From positions 1 to 12,837 of the forward strand of contig CAMOFU010000040.1 in NCBI GenBank assembly GCA_946613705.1: a stretch of DNA of 12,837 nucleotides, read 5' to 3'. The translations under genes and the position numbers were made by a program. Below, in pieces: positions 6,155 to 12,837 of this stretch. Within the stretch, counting starts at the first letter, position 1. Every line of letters begins with the position of its first letter. The notes under the pieces were generated by a model. It was given only the letters and a program-made list of their open reading frames with translations. It was not told where the DNA came from and made no database searches. Source of the DNA: an uncultured Clostridia bacterium. GTDB taxonomy: Bacteria > Bacillota > Clostridia > Oscillospirales > Ruminococcaceae.

Positions 6155-8926
6155 TTATTCTGTCCTTAGCGCGATAACAGGATCCTTCTTGGCAGCGATC
6201 TTAGAGGGGATAAGTCCCGCTATAAATGTCAGCAGCATTGAAATGCCTACAAGAACAGCTGCGCCTATCCACGGCAGCTTGGAGAGCCCGCTGATATCTG
6301 TGATATTCTTGATGATAATGTTGATAGGTATGTTGAGCAGCAGCGTTACTATAATACCTATCATGCCCGCACCGAAGCCGACAATAAGCGTCTCGGCATT
6401 GAACACGCGGCTGATATCCTTCTTTGAAGCGCCGATGCTTCGCAGTATACCGATCTCCTTTGTCCTTTCGAGGACCGAGATATAGGTGATAATACCTATC
6501 ATGATCGAGGATACAACGAGCGAGATAGCTACAAAGGCAATGAGTATATAGCTGATCGCATTTATGATAGTTGATACCGAGCTCATCAGCAGTCCGATAT
6601 AATCTGTGTATGTGATCTTATCGGCTTTGTCAACGCTGTTGTTGTAGTCGTCAATCTTTTGAATGATCTTCTCCTTGGATTCAAAATCCTTCGGGTAAAT
6701 GTTGATCCTGTAGGGCTCGGCAAGGTCGGAAACACCCATTTTTATAAGGTTGTCATCATATGTGGCATCGGTTTTCAGGAAGTTCATCTGCGAGGAAAAC
6801 CTGTTTACAATGTCATTAGCAGACATACCCGATTCCTTCATCTGCTGCAAATATCCTCCTACAGTAGCCTGCTGCTCGGGAGGAAGATTAGCCACATATG
6901 CAGTGAGCATTTCATCGGTTATCTCAAGCTTCTTTCCGTCTGCCTTCTGCTGATCTACATATGCCTGGACCTGAGCCTTCTGTTCCTCGTCCTGTATAGT
7001 AGCGATATATGCATCGTAAAGCTGCTCCGCAACGTCCTTGTTTTCAAACGGCAATCCCGTGAATACGTCCTTTTTGGGATCAGCCTTCTGTGCCTTTACG
7101 ATCTCGCTGTCGTTCACCTTTTCTATCAGATGCTGCATCAGCGAGCTCTTATAGCCTATTGCACCGCCTCTTGTAGAGGTCGCTACCGCATCGGGCGAGG
7201 GACGGAGTATACCTACGATGCTGATATCCTCGCTGTCCTTCAGCTTGGTAACTACATAGGCATCATCATCGGTTTTATCTGCCCATGTGCCGTCAGGCTG
7301 TTTTTCAAAATAATCGGTATTTACAAGGAGCTTGAATTTCAGCGACATCAGCTCGTCATAAGTATAGACCTCCTGCACGGCCTTGCTCTTTTCCACCTGT
7401 TCACCTGCAAGTGCTTTTTTGAGCATATCCTGGATCTCGTTGGCATCCTTCAGTCCGAGAGTATACAGTGCATAGTCCATGATGCCGTTGTTTTCGTCAA
7501 TGATAAGCACGACCTCGTTATATTTCTCGGGCATTCTTCCTGCTACGATATCGTACTGATTATTCAGCATCTGTTCGTTGTCGATAAGCTCTGTCCAGAC
7601 GTTGTTGCTCGACATACCAAGGTTCATTATCGAGCTTGCAGAGCCCGTTACATTCATAGACACACCCATGCTCGCATAGAGGTCTTCAATGATAGTCGAA
7701 GGGTTTGTTTTGACGAGACCGTTCTCAAAATCGGCTCTGTAAATGTTCAGCGGGGTCTGATATGTATATTTTATGCTCGTGACAAGATCTTTGAAGCCGT
7801 TGGAGCTGTCATCAAGGAAGGTCTTGAAATCCTTCAGGTTATTTGTGATGACCTGGCTTACCATGGTGTTTACCATGTTATACATCATACCGTTTGAGTA
7901 GACCTTGTCCTTGTCGCGCTCCACTCCCTCTTTGACCTCGCCCTGCATACTGGTCAGCATATCGGTTATGTCAAAGGTCTGATGTTCGATCTGCAGGGGA
8001 TAGCTTGACAGCGTGTCCTCCTGCACCTGATCTATGTAATTCTGTACACCGCTTGAAAGCGAAAGTATCAGCGCTATACCGATGATACCTATGCTTCCCG
8101 CAAACGCTGTTAGTATCGTTCTGCCCTTTTTGGTAAGCAGATTATTCATCGAAAGCGAGAGCGCTGTAAAGAAGGACATCGAGGTCTTCTTGCCTTTTTT
8201 CCTTTCTTTTTCAGCCTTGGTGTCCTTGATCGGTTCAACAACATTGCCCTGATATGGGTCGGTATCATTGGTCACAAGGCCGTCCAGCAGGTTGATTATC
8301 CTTGTTGAATACTGCTCTGCAAGATCGGGGTTGTGCGTTACCATGATTATGAGCTTATCCTTGGATATCTCCTTGAGTATCTCCATGATCTGAACGCTTG
8401 TCTGTGAATCAAGCGCACCTGTGGGCTCATCTGCAAGCAGAATATCGGGGTCGTTTATCAGAGCACGCGCTATAGCAACACGCTGCATCTGACCGCCTGA
8501 CATCTGATTCGGCTTTTTGTTCACCTGATCTTTAAGTCCTACCTGTTCGAGCACCTTCAAAGCGCGTTCCCTTCTTTCGGACTTTGAAACGCCCGAAAGT
8601 GTCAGCGCCAGCTCTACATTAGAAAGCACAGTCTGGTGAGGTATCAGGTTGTAGGACTGAAAAACAAATCCGATCGAATGGTTGCGGTATGTATCCCAGT
8701 CGCTGTCCTTGAATTCCTTGGTCGATTTGCCGTTGATGATCAGATCACCCTCGGTATATCGGTCAAGTCCGCCGATTATGTTCAGGAGGGTGGTCTTGCC
8801 GCAGCCCGACTGACCGAGTATAGAAACAAATTCGCTCTCTCTGAATTCAATGTCTATACCCTTCAGCGCCTTGACAGTTTCATTACCTGTGACATAATCC
8901 TTTGTTATACCTTTTAAACAAAGCAT
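6155..8926 (-). CDS. MacB-like ABC transporter, fused ATPase and FtsX-type permease
   Basis: The 923-residue protein joins an N-terminal ABC ATPase to a permease. The ATPase (1-225) has Walker A GQSGCGKT (38-45), Q-loop Gln90, signature MSGGQMQ (142-147), Walker B ILLADEP (162-168) and His198 in VTHN; it matches the LolD/MacB subfamily. A basic linker (about 235-248) leads to membrane helix 1 (about 270-291), an extracellular domain of about 500 residues (292-785), and three C-terminal helices (about 791-813, 846-870 and 887-907) with the FtsX motif VLERTKEIGILRSIGAS. This is the four-helix type VII exporter topology, functional as a dimer. The outer domain is large for the family and has a Gln/Lys/Glu-rich, probably helical insert (636-715). 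The start is ATG 8926 behind GAAGGAGTG. There is no partner subunit or adaptor nearby. Likely substrates are peptides, lipids or drugs, or it may be a mechanotransmitter; the sequence does not decide. Confidence 0.92.
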   Translation of the reverse strand: MLCLKGITKDYVTGNETVKALKGIDIEFRESEFVSILGQSGCGKTTLLNIIGGLDRYTEGDLIINGKSTKEFKDSDWDTYRNHSIGFVFQSYNLIPHQTVLSNVELALTLSGVSKSERRERALKVLEQVGLKDQVNKKPNQMSGGQMQRVAIARALINDPDILLADEPTGALDSQTSVQIMEILKEISKDKLIIMVTHNPDLAEQYSTRIINLLDGLVTNDTDPYQGNVVEPIKDTKAEKERKKGKKTSMSFFTALSLSMNNLLTKKGRTILTAFAGSIGIIGIALILSLSSGVQNYIDQVQEDTLSSYPLQIEHQTFDITDMLTSMQGEVKEGVERDKDKVYSNGMMYNMVNTMVSQVITNNLKDFKTFLDDSSNGFKDLVTSIKYTYQTPLNIYRADFENGLVKTNPSTIIEDLYASMGVSMNVTGSASSIMNLGMSSNNVWTELIDNEQMLNNQYDIVAGRMPEKYNEVVLIIDENNGIMDYALYTLGLKDANEIQDMLKKALAGEQVEKSKAVQEVYTYDELMSLKFKLLVNTDYFEKQPDGTWADKTDDDAYVVTKLKDSEDISIVGILRPSPDAVATSTRGGAIGYKSSLMQHLIEKVNDSEIVKAQKADPKKDVFTGLPFENKDVAEQLYDAYIATIQDEEQKAQVQAYVDQQKADGKKLEITDEMLTAYVANLPPEQQATVGGYLQQMKESGMSANDIVNRFSSQMNFLKTDATYDDNLIKMGVSDLAEPYRINIYPKDFESKEKIIQKIDDYNNSVDKADKITYTDYIGLLMSSVSTIINAISYILIAFVAISLVVSSIMIGIITYISVLERTKEIGILRSIGASKKDISRVFNAETLIVGFGAGMIGIIVTLLLNIPINIIIKNITDISGLSKLPWIGAAVLVGISMLLTFIAGLIPSKIAAKKDPVIALRTE

Positions 8927-8955
8927 TGGATCACTCCTTCACAAACAGAATTAAT

Positions 8956-9019
8956 ACAGTATACTTTTCACAGTATAGCTTTGTTATTATATTATTCGAT
9001 TATAAACTCAGTATAAACT
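8956..9019. repeat. Short direct repeats in the transporter promoter and leader
   Basis: ACAGTATA occurs at 8956-8963 and 8970-8977 (14-bp period), with a third near copy TCAGTATA at 9008-9015. TATAAACT occurs at 9001-9008 and 9012-9019 (11-bp period). AGTATACT (8958-8965) is also a perfect palindrome. These could be regulator sites for the transporter, but the region is AT-rich. Confidence 0.4.
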
Positions 9020-9027
9020 AATTGCCA
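8999..9027 (-). promoter_or_regulatory. Candidate promoter for the ABC transporter
   Basis: On the minus strand TATAAT (9004-8999) is preceded by 17 bp and the weak -35 box TGGCAA (9027-9022). An overlapping alternative is TATACT (9015-9010) with TTGTAT 17 bp upstream. The two -10 candidates sit in a direct repeat AGTTTATA spaced 11 bp apart. The expected leader is about 65 nt. The weak -35 suggests activation by a regulator. Confidence 0.4.
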
Positions 9028-9097
9028 TTCTTATACAATTCATCATTTTGTACTATTGTAACGAAAGATGAACTATAGAATTGTGCAATTATGATAG

Positions 9098-9126
9098 TTG
9101 AAAATAATAAAAAATCGGTGTATAAT
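9098..9126 (+). promoter_or_regulatory. Sigma-A promoter for the L,D-transpeptidase
   Basis: TTGAAA (9098-9103), a 17-bp spacer and TATAAT (9121-9126). The 12-mer CGGTGTATAATA (9116-9127) is identical to the PadR-operon promoter at 4017-4028. The leader of about 80 nt contains a small hairpin (CGAAGC 9149-9154 with GCTTCG 9158-9163). Confidence 0.75.
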
Positions 9127-9211
9127 AAATATGTATGACGAAATGCGCCGAAGCTTTGCTTCGCCGCTGTATTATATTATGATATTATTACACGGGAAAG
9201 GAGATATCCTG

Positions 9212-10831
9212 ATGAGTGAGATCCCGAAAGAGCGTATGTCTAACGATGCGCTTGCAAGGCAGATTATGGAAACCATGCAGGAAAGTGAAAGAGCAGTAAA
9301 CCGTCAGGGAAAGAACAGCGGCACCAACCGCAAAAAAAAGAAAAAGCGATCCTACGAAGCAGCGGAGAAAAAGCCCATGAGCGCTGCCAAGGCCGTTCTG
9401 ATCGCTTTTCTGATAATCCTGATGCTTGTTATCCTTCTGCTGGCATTTCTGTACTTCAAGGGTCTAAGAAATGCGCAGGGAAAGTTTTTGCAGAATACCT
9501 ATATAAATCAGATCAACGTCAGTGAGCTTACAGAAGCAGAGGCGTATGAAAGGGTAAAGGATTCGATCACGCTGCCGAAGGATATCGTGCTCGTGAAGCT
9601 TGACGGCAGCAAGATAGAGATACCGCTTGAAAGCGTGGGCTATCAGGATAATATCAAGGCTACCGTTGGTATGTATATGAGCCAGCAGAACTACTATACA
9701 TGGTTCACACATCTTTCGGGACGGACCGATTATAATTTTGATGCAAGCTTTAAATACGACAACGATATGCTTATTGCCGAGCTTAAAAGACGTATAGTTA
9801 ATTCCTCGGGAAAGAATCCTGCCAAGGACGCTTATATAAAGCATACGGGCAAGGGCTTTGAGATCGTAAAGGAAGTAATAGGCGATAATGTTGATGAGTC
9901 CAAGCTCGATTCACTGGTAGAGCTTGTCACAAGCGAGCTCGCCAAGGGCAAGTATGAGATCGACCTCGCAGGGCTTGATCTGTACCAGCGCCCCAAGGTA
10001 GTAGCCGCCGATCTGGAGGATGAGCTCGAACACCTTGAAAGCATAGATCAGGTCGAGATCTCGATAGACTTTGATTTTGAAAAGGCGGTCCTCAAAGGCA
10101 GCGAGTTCAAGGACTGGATAACCTACGATGAGGAGAATGCACTGAACGGCTTTACTGTTGATAAAGATAAGGTAATGCAGTATGTTGAAGGGCTTGCCAA
10201 GAAGTATGATACATATAACACGGTAAGGGATTTCAAGACTACGAACCGCGGCAAGATAAAGATGGAGCAGGGCGAGGGCTGCTATGGCTACTGGCTGTAT
10301 CAGGAGAAGATGTGCGATAAGCTTGTTGATCTTATCCAGGAGTGTGACAGCTGCTCGATCGACCCGATATATTACGTCAATCCGTATTCAAATTATGTAT
10401 ACGAATGCGACTCGAAATACCATACTGCAAAGACTGATTTAGGCAAGACCTACTGCGAAGTAGATCTTACCGCACAGCACTTCTGGTATTACGAGGACGG
10501 CAAGATGAAGTATGATTGCGATATAGTTTCGGGCAAGCCGACCGAGGAAAGAAATACTCCCGCAGGCATTTATAAAGTATGGCTCAAAGAGCTCAACAAG
10601 GTCCTGTCGGGTTCCAATGCTGCGGGCGATTCATGGTCTACCCCTTGCACATACTGGAACAATATCTCGACCTTTGGTGTCGGTCTGCATGATGCAAACT
10701 GGCGCGGTGCGTTCGGCGGTGATATTTATAAGTACGACGGGTCACACGGCTGCATCAATATGCCCGTTTCTGCCGCAAAATATGTATATGACAATGTTCC
10801 GATCGGAACACCCGTAGTTATGTACTGGTGA
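9212..10831 (+). CDS. Membrane-anchored L,D-transpeptidase (YkuD) with peptidoglycan-binding region
   Basis: L,D-transpeptidases make 3-3 peptide cross-links in peptidoglycan, or attach partners to it, outside the membrane. The 539-residue protein has a polar cytosolic N-terminus with a Lys run (about 41-46), one membrane helix (about 60-82), a middle region (about 95-400) resembling the PG_binding_4-type domains that precede YkuD in clostridial and enterococcal enzymes, and a C-terminal YkuD domain (about 418-539). The catalytic block is complete: GLHD (His493), then SHGCINM with His512 and the nucleophile Cys514. ATG 9212 is chosen over the upstream in-frame TTG 9098 because AAAGGAG (9197-9203) lies 8 nt before it and 9098 lies inside the promoter. 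The enzyme class is insensitive to most penicillins, so this gene could matter for beta-lactam tolerance. It has its own promoter and terminator. Confidence 0.93.
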   Translation: MSEIPKERMSNDALARQIMETMQESERAVNRQGKNSGTNRKKKKKRSYEAAEKKPMSAAKAVLIAFLIILMLVILLLAFLYFKGLRNAQGKFLQNTYINQINVSELTEAEAYERVKDSITLPKDIVLVKLDGSKIEIPLESVGYQDNIKATVGMYMSQQNYYTWFTHLSGRTDYNFDASFKYDNDMLIAELKRRIVNSSGKNPAKDAYIKHTGKGFEIVKEVIGDNVDESKLDSLVELVTSELAKGKYEIDLAGLDLYQRPKVVAADLEDELEHLESIDQVEISIDFDFEKAVLKGSEFKDWITYDEENALNGFTVDKDKVMQYVEGLAKKYDTYNTVRDFKTTNRGKIKMEQGEGCYGYWLYQEKMCDKLVDLIQECDSCSIDPIYYVNPYSNYVYECDSKYHTAKTDLGKTYCEVDLTAQHFWYYEDGKMKYDCDIVSGKPTEERNTPAGIYKVWLKELNKVLSGSNAAGDSWSTPCTYWNNISTFGVGLHDANWRGAFGGDIYKYDGSHGCINMPVSAAKYVYDNVPIGTPVVMYW

Positions 10832-10840
10832 TTTCTATGT

Positions 10841-10876
10841 AAAAGGCATCTGCTTGACAGATGCCTTTTGCTTTTG
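10841..10876 (+). terminator. Terminator after the L,D-transpeptidase
   Basis: AAAAGGCATCTG (10841-10852) pairs with CAGATGCCTTTT (10858-10869) in a perfect 12-bp stem over a 5-nt loop, followed by GCTTTT. Confidence 0.9.
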
Positions 10877-10918
10877 TATTAAAAGATATTACAAATAGTT
10901 TCAAATCAGACATAGTTA

Positions 10919-10947
10919 TTGACTAAGCACTCGGATAATGATATAAT
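10919..10947 (+). promoter_or_regulatory. Sigma-A promoter for the SGNH lipoprotein
   Basis: TTGACT (10919-10924), a 17-bp spacer and TATAAT (10942-10947), with TGA immediately before the -10 as an extended element. Its TGATATAAT block matches the one at 60-68. Confidence 0.78.
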
Positions 10948-10986
10948 GATTTTACTGATCTGAATTTAGAAAGGCAGATGTTTACA

Positions 10987-11970
10987 ATGTCAGCTTTATC
11001 AAACAGGTTTGCTGCCTGTGCCGCCGCTGCGCTTCTTGTTTTATCTCTGGCGGGCTGCGGGTCTGCGGACAGCAGCGCGGAAGTTCCCGCACACCCTGCA
11101 TTCGTTCACAGCAAGGCAGAAGCAGATACGGCTTCCGTAACAACGACTTCACCCGACACGGCTCCATCGGCAGATCCATCGTCGGCTGATGAGCAGACCA
11201 CCACAGTACCTGCGGAGACCACGGCAGCAGAAACCACCACCACCGCACCCGAGACGACTGCGGAGTCTTCTACTGCTGAAACTACTACCGCAAGCTCTGA
11301 CTCTGATGAGGAAGAGGAATCAGAAGATGAAGCAGAGGAGCAGTCTGATCTTAAATATGAGATAGACAGCTACGGACAAAAGATATACAAGTTCTCTGAT
11401 AAGTATGAAAAATTCCTTGACAGGCTCACCTTTGTTGGCGACAGCATCTGCTATGGCCTCGAGGTCTATGATTATCTTGCACCCGATAATGTGCTGGCTT
11501 CGGGTTCGGTAGCAGCAAGAAACATCTTTGATTTCACCTTTGATGTCGGCGATGCTGAATACGGTATAATTGATGCAGTCAAGAAAGTCTCGCCCGATAT
11601 ACTGATCTTTTCCATGGGCATGAATGATATCAATCTGACCACTCCCGAGCAATACTGTGAGAATTATATGGACCTGCTCGATAAGGTACACGCTGCCGTA
11701 CCCTCGGCTAAGCTTTATGTTGCTTCGATCACTCCTATCTCGGGCGACTCTGATTTCAATAATAATACCAATATTGACGAGTTCAATTCCGAGATAAAGA
11801 AGTTCCTTGCTGATTCGGGAAAGGGCTATGGGTATGTTGATATTGCATCGTACCTGAAAAACAAGTGGAACGGGCTTGCCCTCGAGTATTCGGGCGGTGA
11901 CGGTATACACCTGCAATCCTCGGCTTATTCGGCGATACTGTATCAGGTTTGCGAACAGCTTTGTAACTAA
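10987..11970 (+). CDS. SGNH/GDSL-family hydrolase lipoprotein with Thr-rich linker
   Basis: Counting from ATG 10987, the 327-residue protein begins with a lipoprotein signal peptide (1-23) ending in the lipobox LAGC, with Cys24 the lipid-modified residue. A low-complexity Thr/Ser/Ala/Pro then Asp/Glu-rich linker (about 43-120) acts as a flexible spacer. The catalytic domain (about 145-327) has the SGNH blocks: GDS with Ser153, a Gly in block II (SGSVAARN), GMND with Asn214, and DGIH with Asp305 and His308. Such enzymes remove or transfer acyl groups on surface sugars, peptidoglycan or polysaccharides. An in-frame ATG at 10978 is equally open, but its AAAGG (10970-10974) is only 3 nt away; 10987 has better spacing. 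Standing next to an L,D-transpeptidase suggests envelope work. The substrate is unknown; cleavage of dietary plant-polymer esters is a possible alternative. Confidence 0.88.
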   Translation: MSALSNRFAACAAAALLVLSLAGCGSADSSAEVPAHPAFVHSKAEADTASVTTTSPDTAPSADPSSADEQTTTVPAETTAAETTTTAPETTAESSTAETTTASSDSDEEEESEDEAEEQSDLKYEIDSYGQKIYKFSDKYEKFLDRLTFVGDSICYGLEVYDYLAPDNVLASGSVAARNIFDFTFDVGDAEYGIIDAVKKVSPDILIFSMGMNDINLTTPEQYCENYMDLLDKVHAAVPSAKLYVASITPISGDSDFNNNTNIDEFNSEIKKFLADSGKGYGYVDIASYLKNKWNGLALEYSGGDGIHLQSSAYSAILYQVCEQLCN

Positions 11971-11993
11971 ATCTCGATATTTGACATCAAATC

Positions 11994-12033
11994 AAAAACG
12001 GCTGACCGTATGAATTTACGGTCAGCCGTTTTT
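11994..12033. terminator. Bidirectional terminator between the SGNH lipoprotein and pfk
   Basis: AAAAACGGCTGACCGTA (11994-12010) pairs with TACGGTCAGCCGTTTTT (12017-12033) in a 17-bp stem over a 6-nt loop. T runs on both strands suit the two convergent genes. Confidence 0.95.
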
Positions 12034-12049
12034 TGATCTATGCCGATAA

Positions 12050-12837
12050 TTAATCGCCAAACGATATGCCTATGTCTCTTGCCGTCTTTACCATCTGGTC
12101 ATCGGCAGGGACGAATTTTGTTTTTCCTGCAACATCTATCAGCTTGTTCTCGGTAACCGTATCGGCTACCATCGCAACAGCATATCCGAACTTATCCTGC
12201 GCGATCAGCTCTGCGGCATGAACTCCGAATTTTGTTGCAAGAACTCTGTCGTAAGCCGAGGGGCTTCCGCCTCGAAGCATATGCCCGGGAACACATACTC
12301 TCGTCTCACAGCCTGTAGCAGCTTCTATCTGCTTGGCTATGCGGTTTGAAGCAGTGGTGATACCTGCCTCGGCACGGCTCTTGGCACGCTCCTTTTTCTT
12401 CATCTTAGCTTCATTTATATCAAAAGCGCCTTCGGCTACAGCGAGGATAGAGAAGCCCTTGCCGTGTTCGGAACGCTTTGTGCAGGCTGCGGCGAGCTTA
12501 TCGATATCATACGGGATCTCGGGTATAACGATTATATCCGCACCGCCGGCGATGCCTGAATAAAGCGTGAGCCAGCCTGCCTTATTGCCCATGATCTCGA
12601 CTACAAGGATACGGTTGTGAGAGGTCGCAGTGGTGTGCAGTCTGTCGATAACATCTGTGGCGATATCAACAGCGGTATGGAACCCGAACGTAACACTTGT
12701 TCCCCAGATATCATTATCAATAGTCTTAGGAAGACCGATGATATTAAGCCCCTCCTCCGAGAGCAGGTTGGCAGTCTTGTGGGTGCCGTTTCCGCCGAGT
12801 GTCAGCAGACAGTCAAGCTTCTGCTTTTTGTAGGTCT
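12050..12837 (-). CDS. 6-phosphofructokinase, C-terminal part (N-terminus beyond the window)
   Basis: This enzyme phosphorylates fructose-6-phosphate in the committed step of glycolysis. The reading frame stays open to the window edge, giving 261 visible codons and lacking roughly the first 95 residues, so the internal ATG at 12592 is not the start. Visible motifs are GGNGT (codons 12796-12782), the catalytic PKTIDND (12730-12710), EIMGNKAGWL with GIAGGAD, IPEIPYD, and the C-terminal GHMLRGGSPSAYDR. The total length of about 360 exceeds the 320 of E. coli PfkA. Against E. coli numbering, Asp103 is Asn, position 104 is Gly and position 124 is Lys. Gly104 favours ATP, while Lys124 is shared with pyrophosphate enzymes and with the so-called mixed-substrate group of ATP enzymes. 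ATP is the more likely donor but this is unproven. The gene converges on the SGNH gene and is unrelated to the envelope theme. Confidence 0.93.
   Translation of the reverse strand, partial: TYKKQKLDCLLTLGGNGTHKTANLLSEEGLNIIGLPKTIDNDIWGTSVTFGFHTAVDIATDVIDRLHTTATSHNRILVVEIMGNKAGWLTLYSGIAGGADIIVIPEIPYDIDKLAAACTKRSEHGKGFSILAVAEGAFDINEAKMKKKERAKSRAEAGITTASNRIAKQIEAATGCETRVCVPGHMLRGGSPSAYDRVLATKFGVHAAELIAQDKFGYAVAMVADTVTENKLIDVAGKTKFVPADDQMVKTARDIGISFGD

Noticed and set aside
6659..7897. A 412-codon open frame on the plus strand
   Set aside because: It lies entirely antisense to the ABC transporter, has no ribosome site and encodes a Cys/His/Ile-rich sequence with no recognisable domain. It is a mirror of the real coding frame.
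9141..9165. A small leader hairpin before the L,D-transpeptidase as a riboswitch or attenuator
   Set aside because: The stem is only 6 bp, has no T run after it and shows no alternative pairing or known riboswitch core.
9098..9211. An upstream extension of the L,D-transpeptidase from TTG 9098 or ATG 9131
   Set aside because: These codons fall inside the promoter or at its expected transcription start and have no ribosome site; ATG 9212 has AAAGGAG at 8-nt spacing.
11320..11916. A 198-codon minus-strand frame opposite the SGNH gene
   Set aside because: The plus strand carries all four SGNH catalytic blocks over this stretch; the antisense frame has no domain or ribosome site.
12050..12592. 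A complete 180-residue phosphofructokinase starting at 12592
   Set aside because: The same frame continues upstream without a stop to the window edge and encodes the conserved GGNG and PKTIDND motifs, so the gene is cut by the window and not short.
1..12837. Mobile elements, CRISPR arrays, tRNA or rRNA genes, defence cassettes
   Set aside because: I found no transposase, integrase, regularly spaced repeats, cloverleaf-like sequence or toxin/nuclease genes anywhere in the window.

Overview
The window reads as chromosomal DNA from a low-to-mid GC Gram-positive anaerobe of the class Clostridia. A Ruminococcus-like (Oscillospirales) origin is my best guess. The basis is strong AGGAGG-type ribosome sites, near-perfect sigma-A promoters, frequent ATA/AGA/AGG codons, and the protein set: LCP ligase, PadR/HAAS/DUF4097/PspC cassette, fused ATPase-permease and a lipoprotein with a long Thr-rich linker. 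I could not run a similarity search, so taxonomy is inference. I see no rRNA, tRNA, CRISPR array, insertion sequence or phage gene.

Layout. (1) At 40-2330 a consensus promoter drives a two-gene unit: a left-handed beta-helix acyltransferase resembling the acetyltransferase half of GlmU, then phosphoglucosamine mutase (GlmM), closed by a terminator. Together they point to UDP-GlcNAc precursor synthesis. (2) At 2368-3926 a single-gene unit encodes a membrane-anchored LytR-CpsA-Psr (LCP) protein, with its own promoter and terminator. (3) At 3999-6121 a tightly coupled four-gene operon encodes a PadR repressor, a HAAS/DUF1700 membrane protein, a membrane-anchored DUF4097 beta-solenoid and a small PspC-domain protein. 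A 21-bp palindrome sits on the -10 box of its promoter. (4) At 6155-8926 on the minus strand, convergent with the operon, lies a MacB-like ABC transporter with ATPase and permease fused and an outside domain of about 500 residues. (5) At 9098-10876 is a membrane-anchored YkuD L,D-transpeptidase, divergent from the transporter. (6) At 10919-12033 is an SGNH/GDSL-hydrolase lipoprotein. (7) At 12050-12837 on the minus strand is the C-terminal three quarters of a 6-phosphofructokinase that runs off the window edge.

How it fits together. Apart from phosphofructokinase, everything here is cell-envelope biology: making the amino-sugar precursor, attaching glycopolymers to the wall (LCP), 3-3 cross-linking of peptidoglycan (YkuD), possible trimming or acyl editing at the surface (SGNH lipoprotein), and a candidate envelope-stress module (PadR-HAAS-DUF4097-PspC) next to an exporter of the type often linked to antimicrobial-peptide or drug resistance. 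The module is the most interesting part of the window. DUF4097 plus PspC recalls the LiaXYZ and YvlB/YvlC stress proteins of other Firmicutes, but here the genes sit behind a PadR one-component regulator and not a LiaSR-type two-component system.
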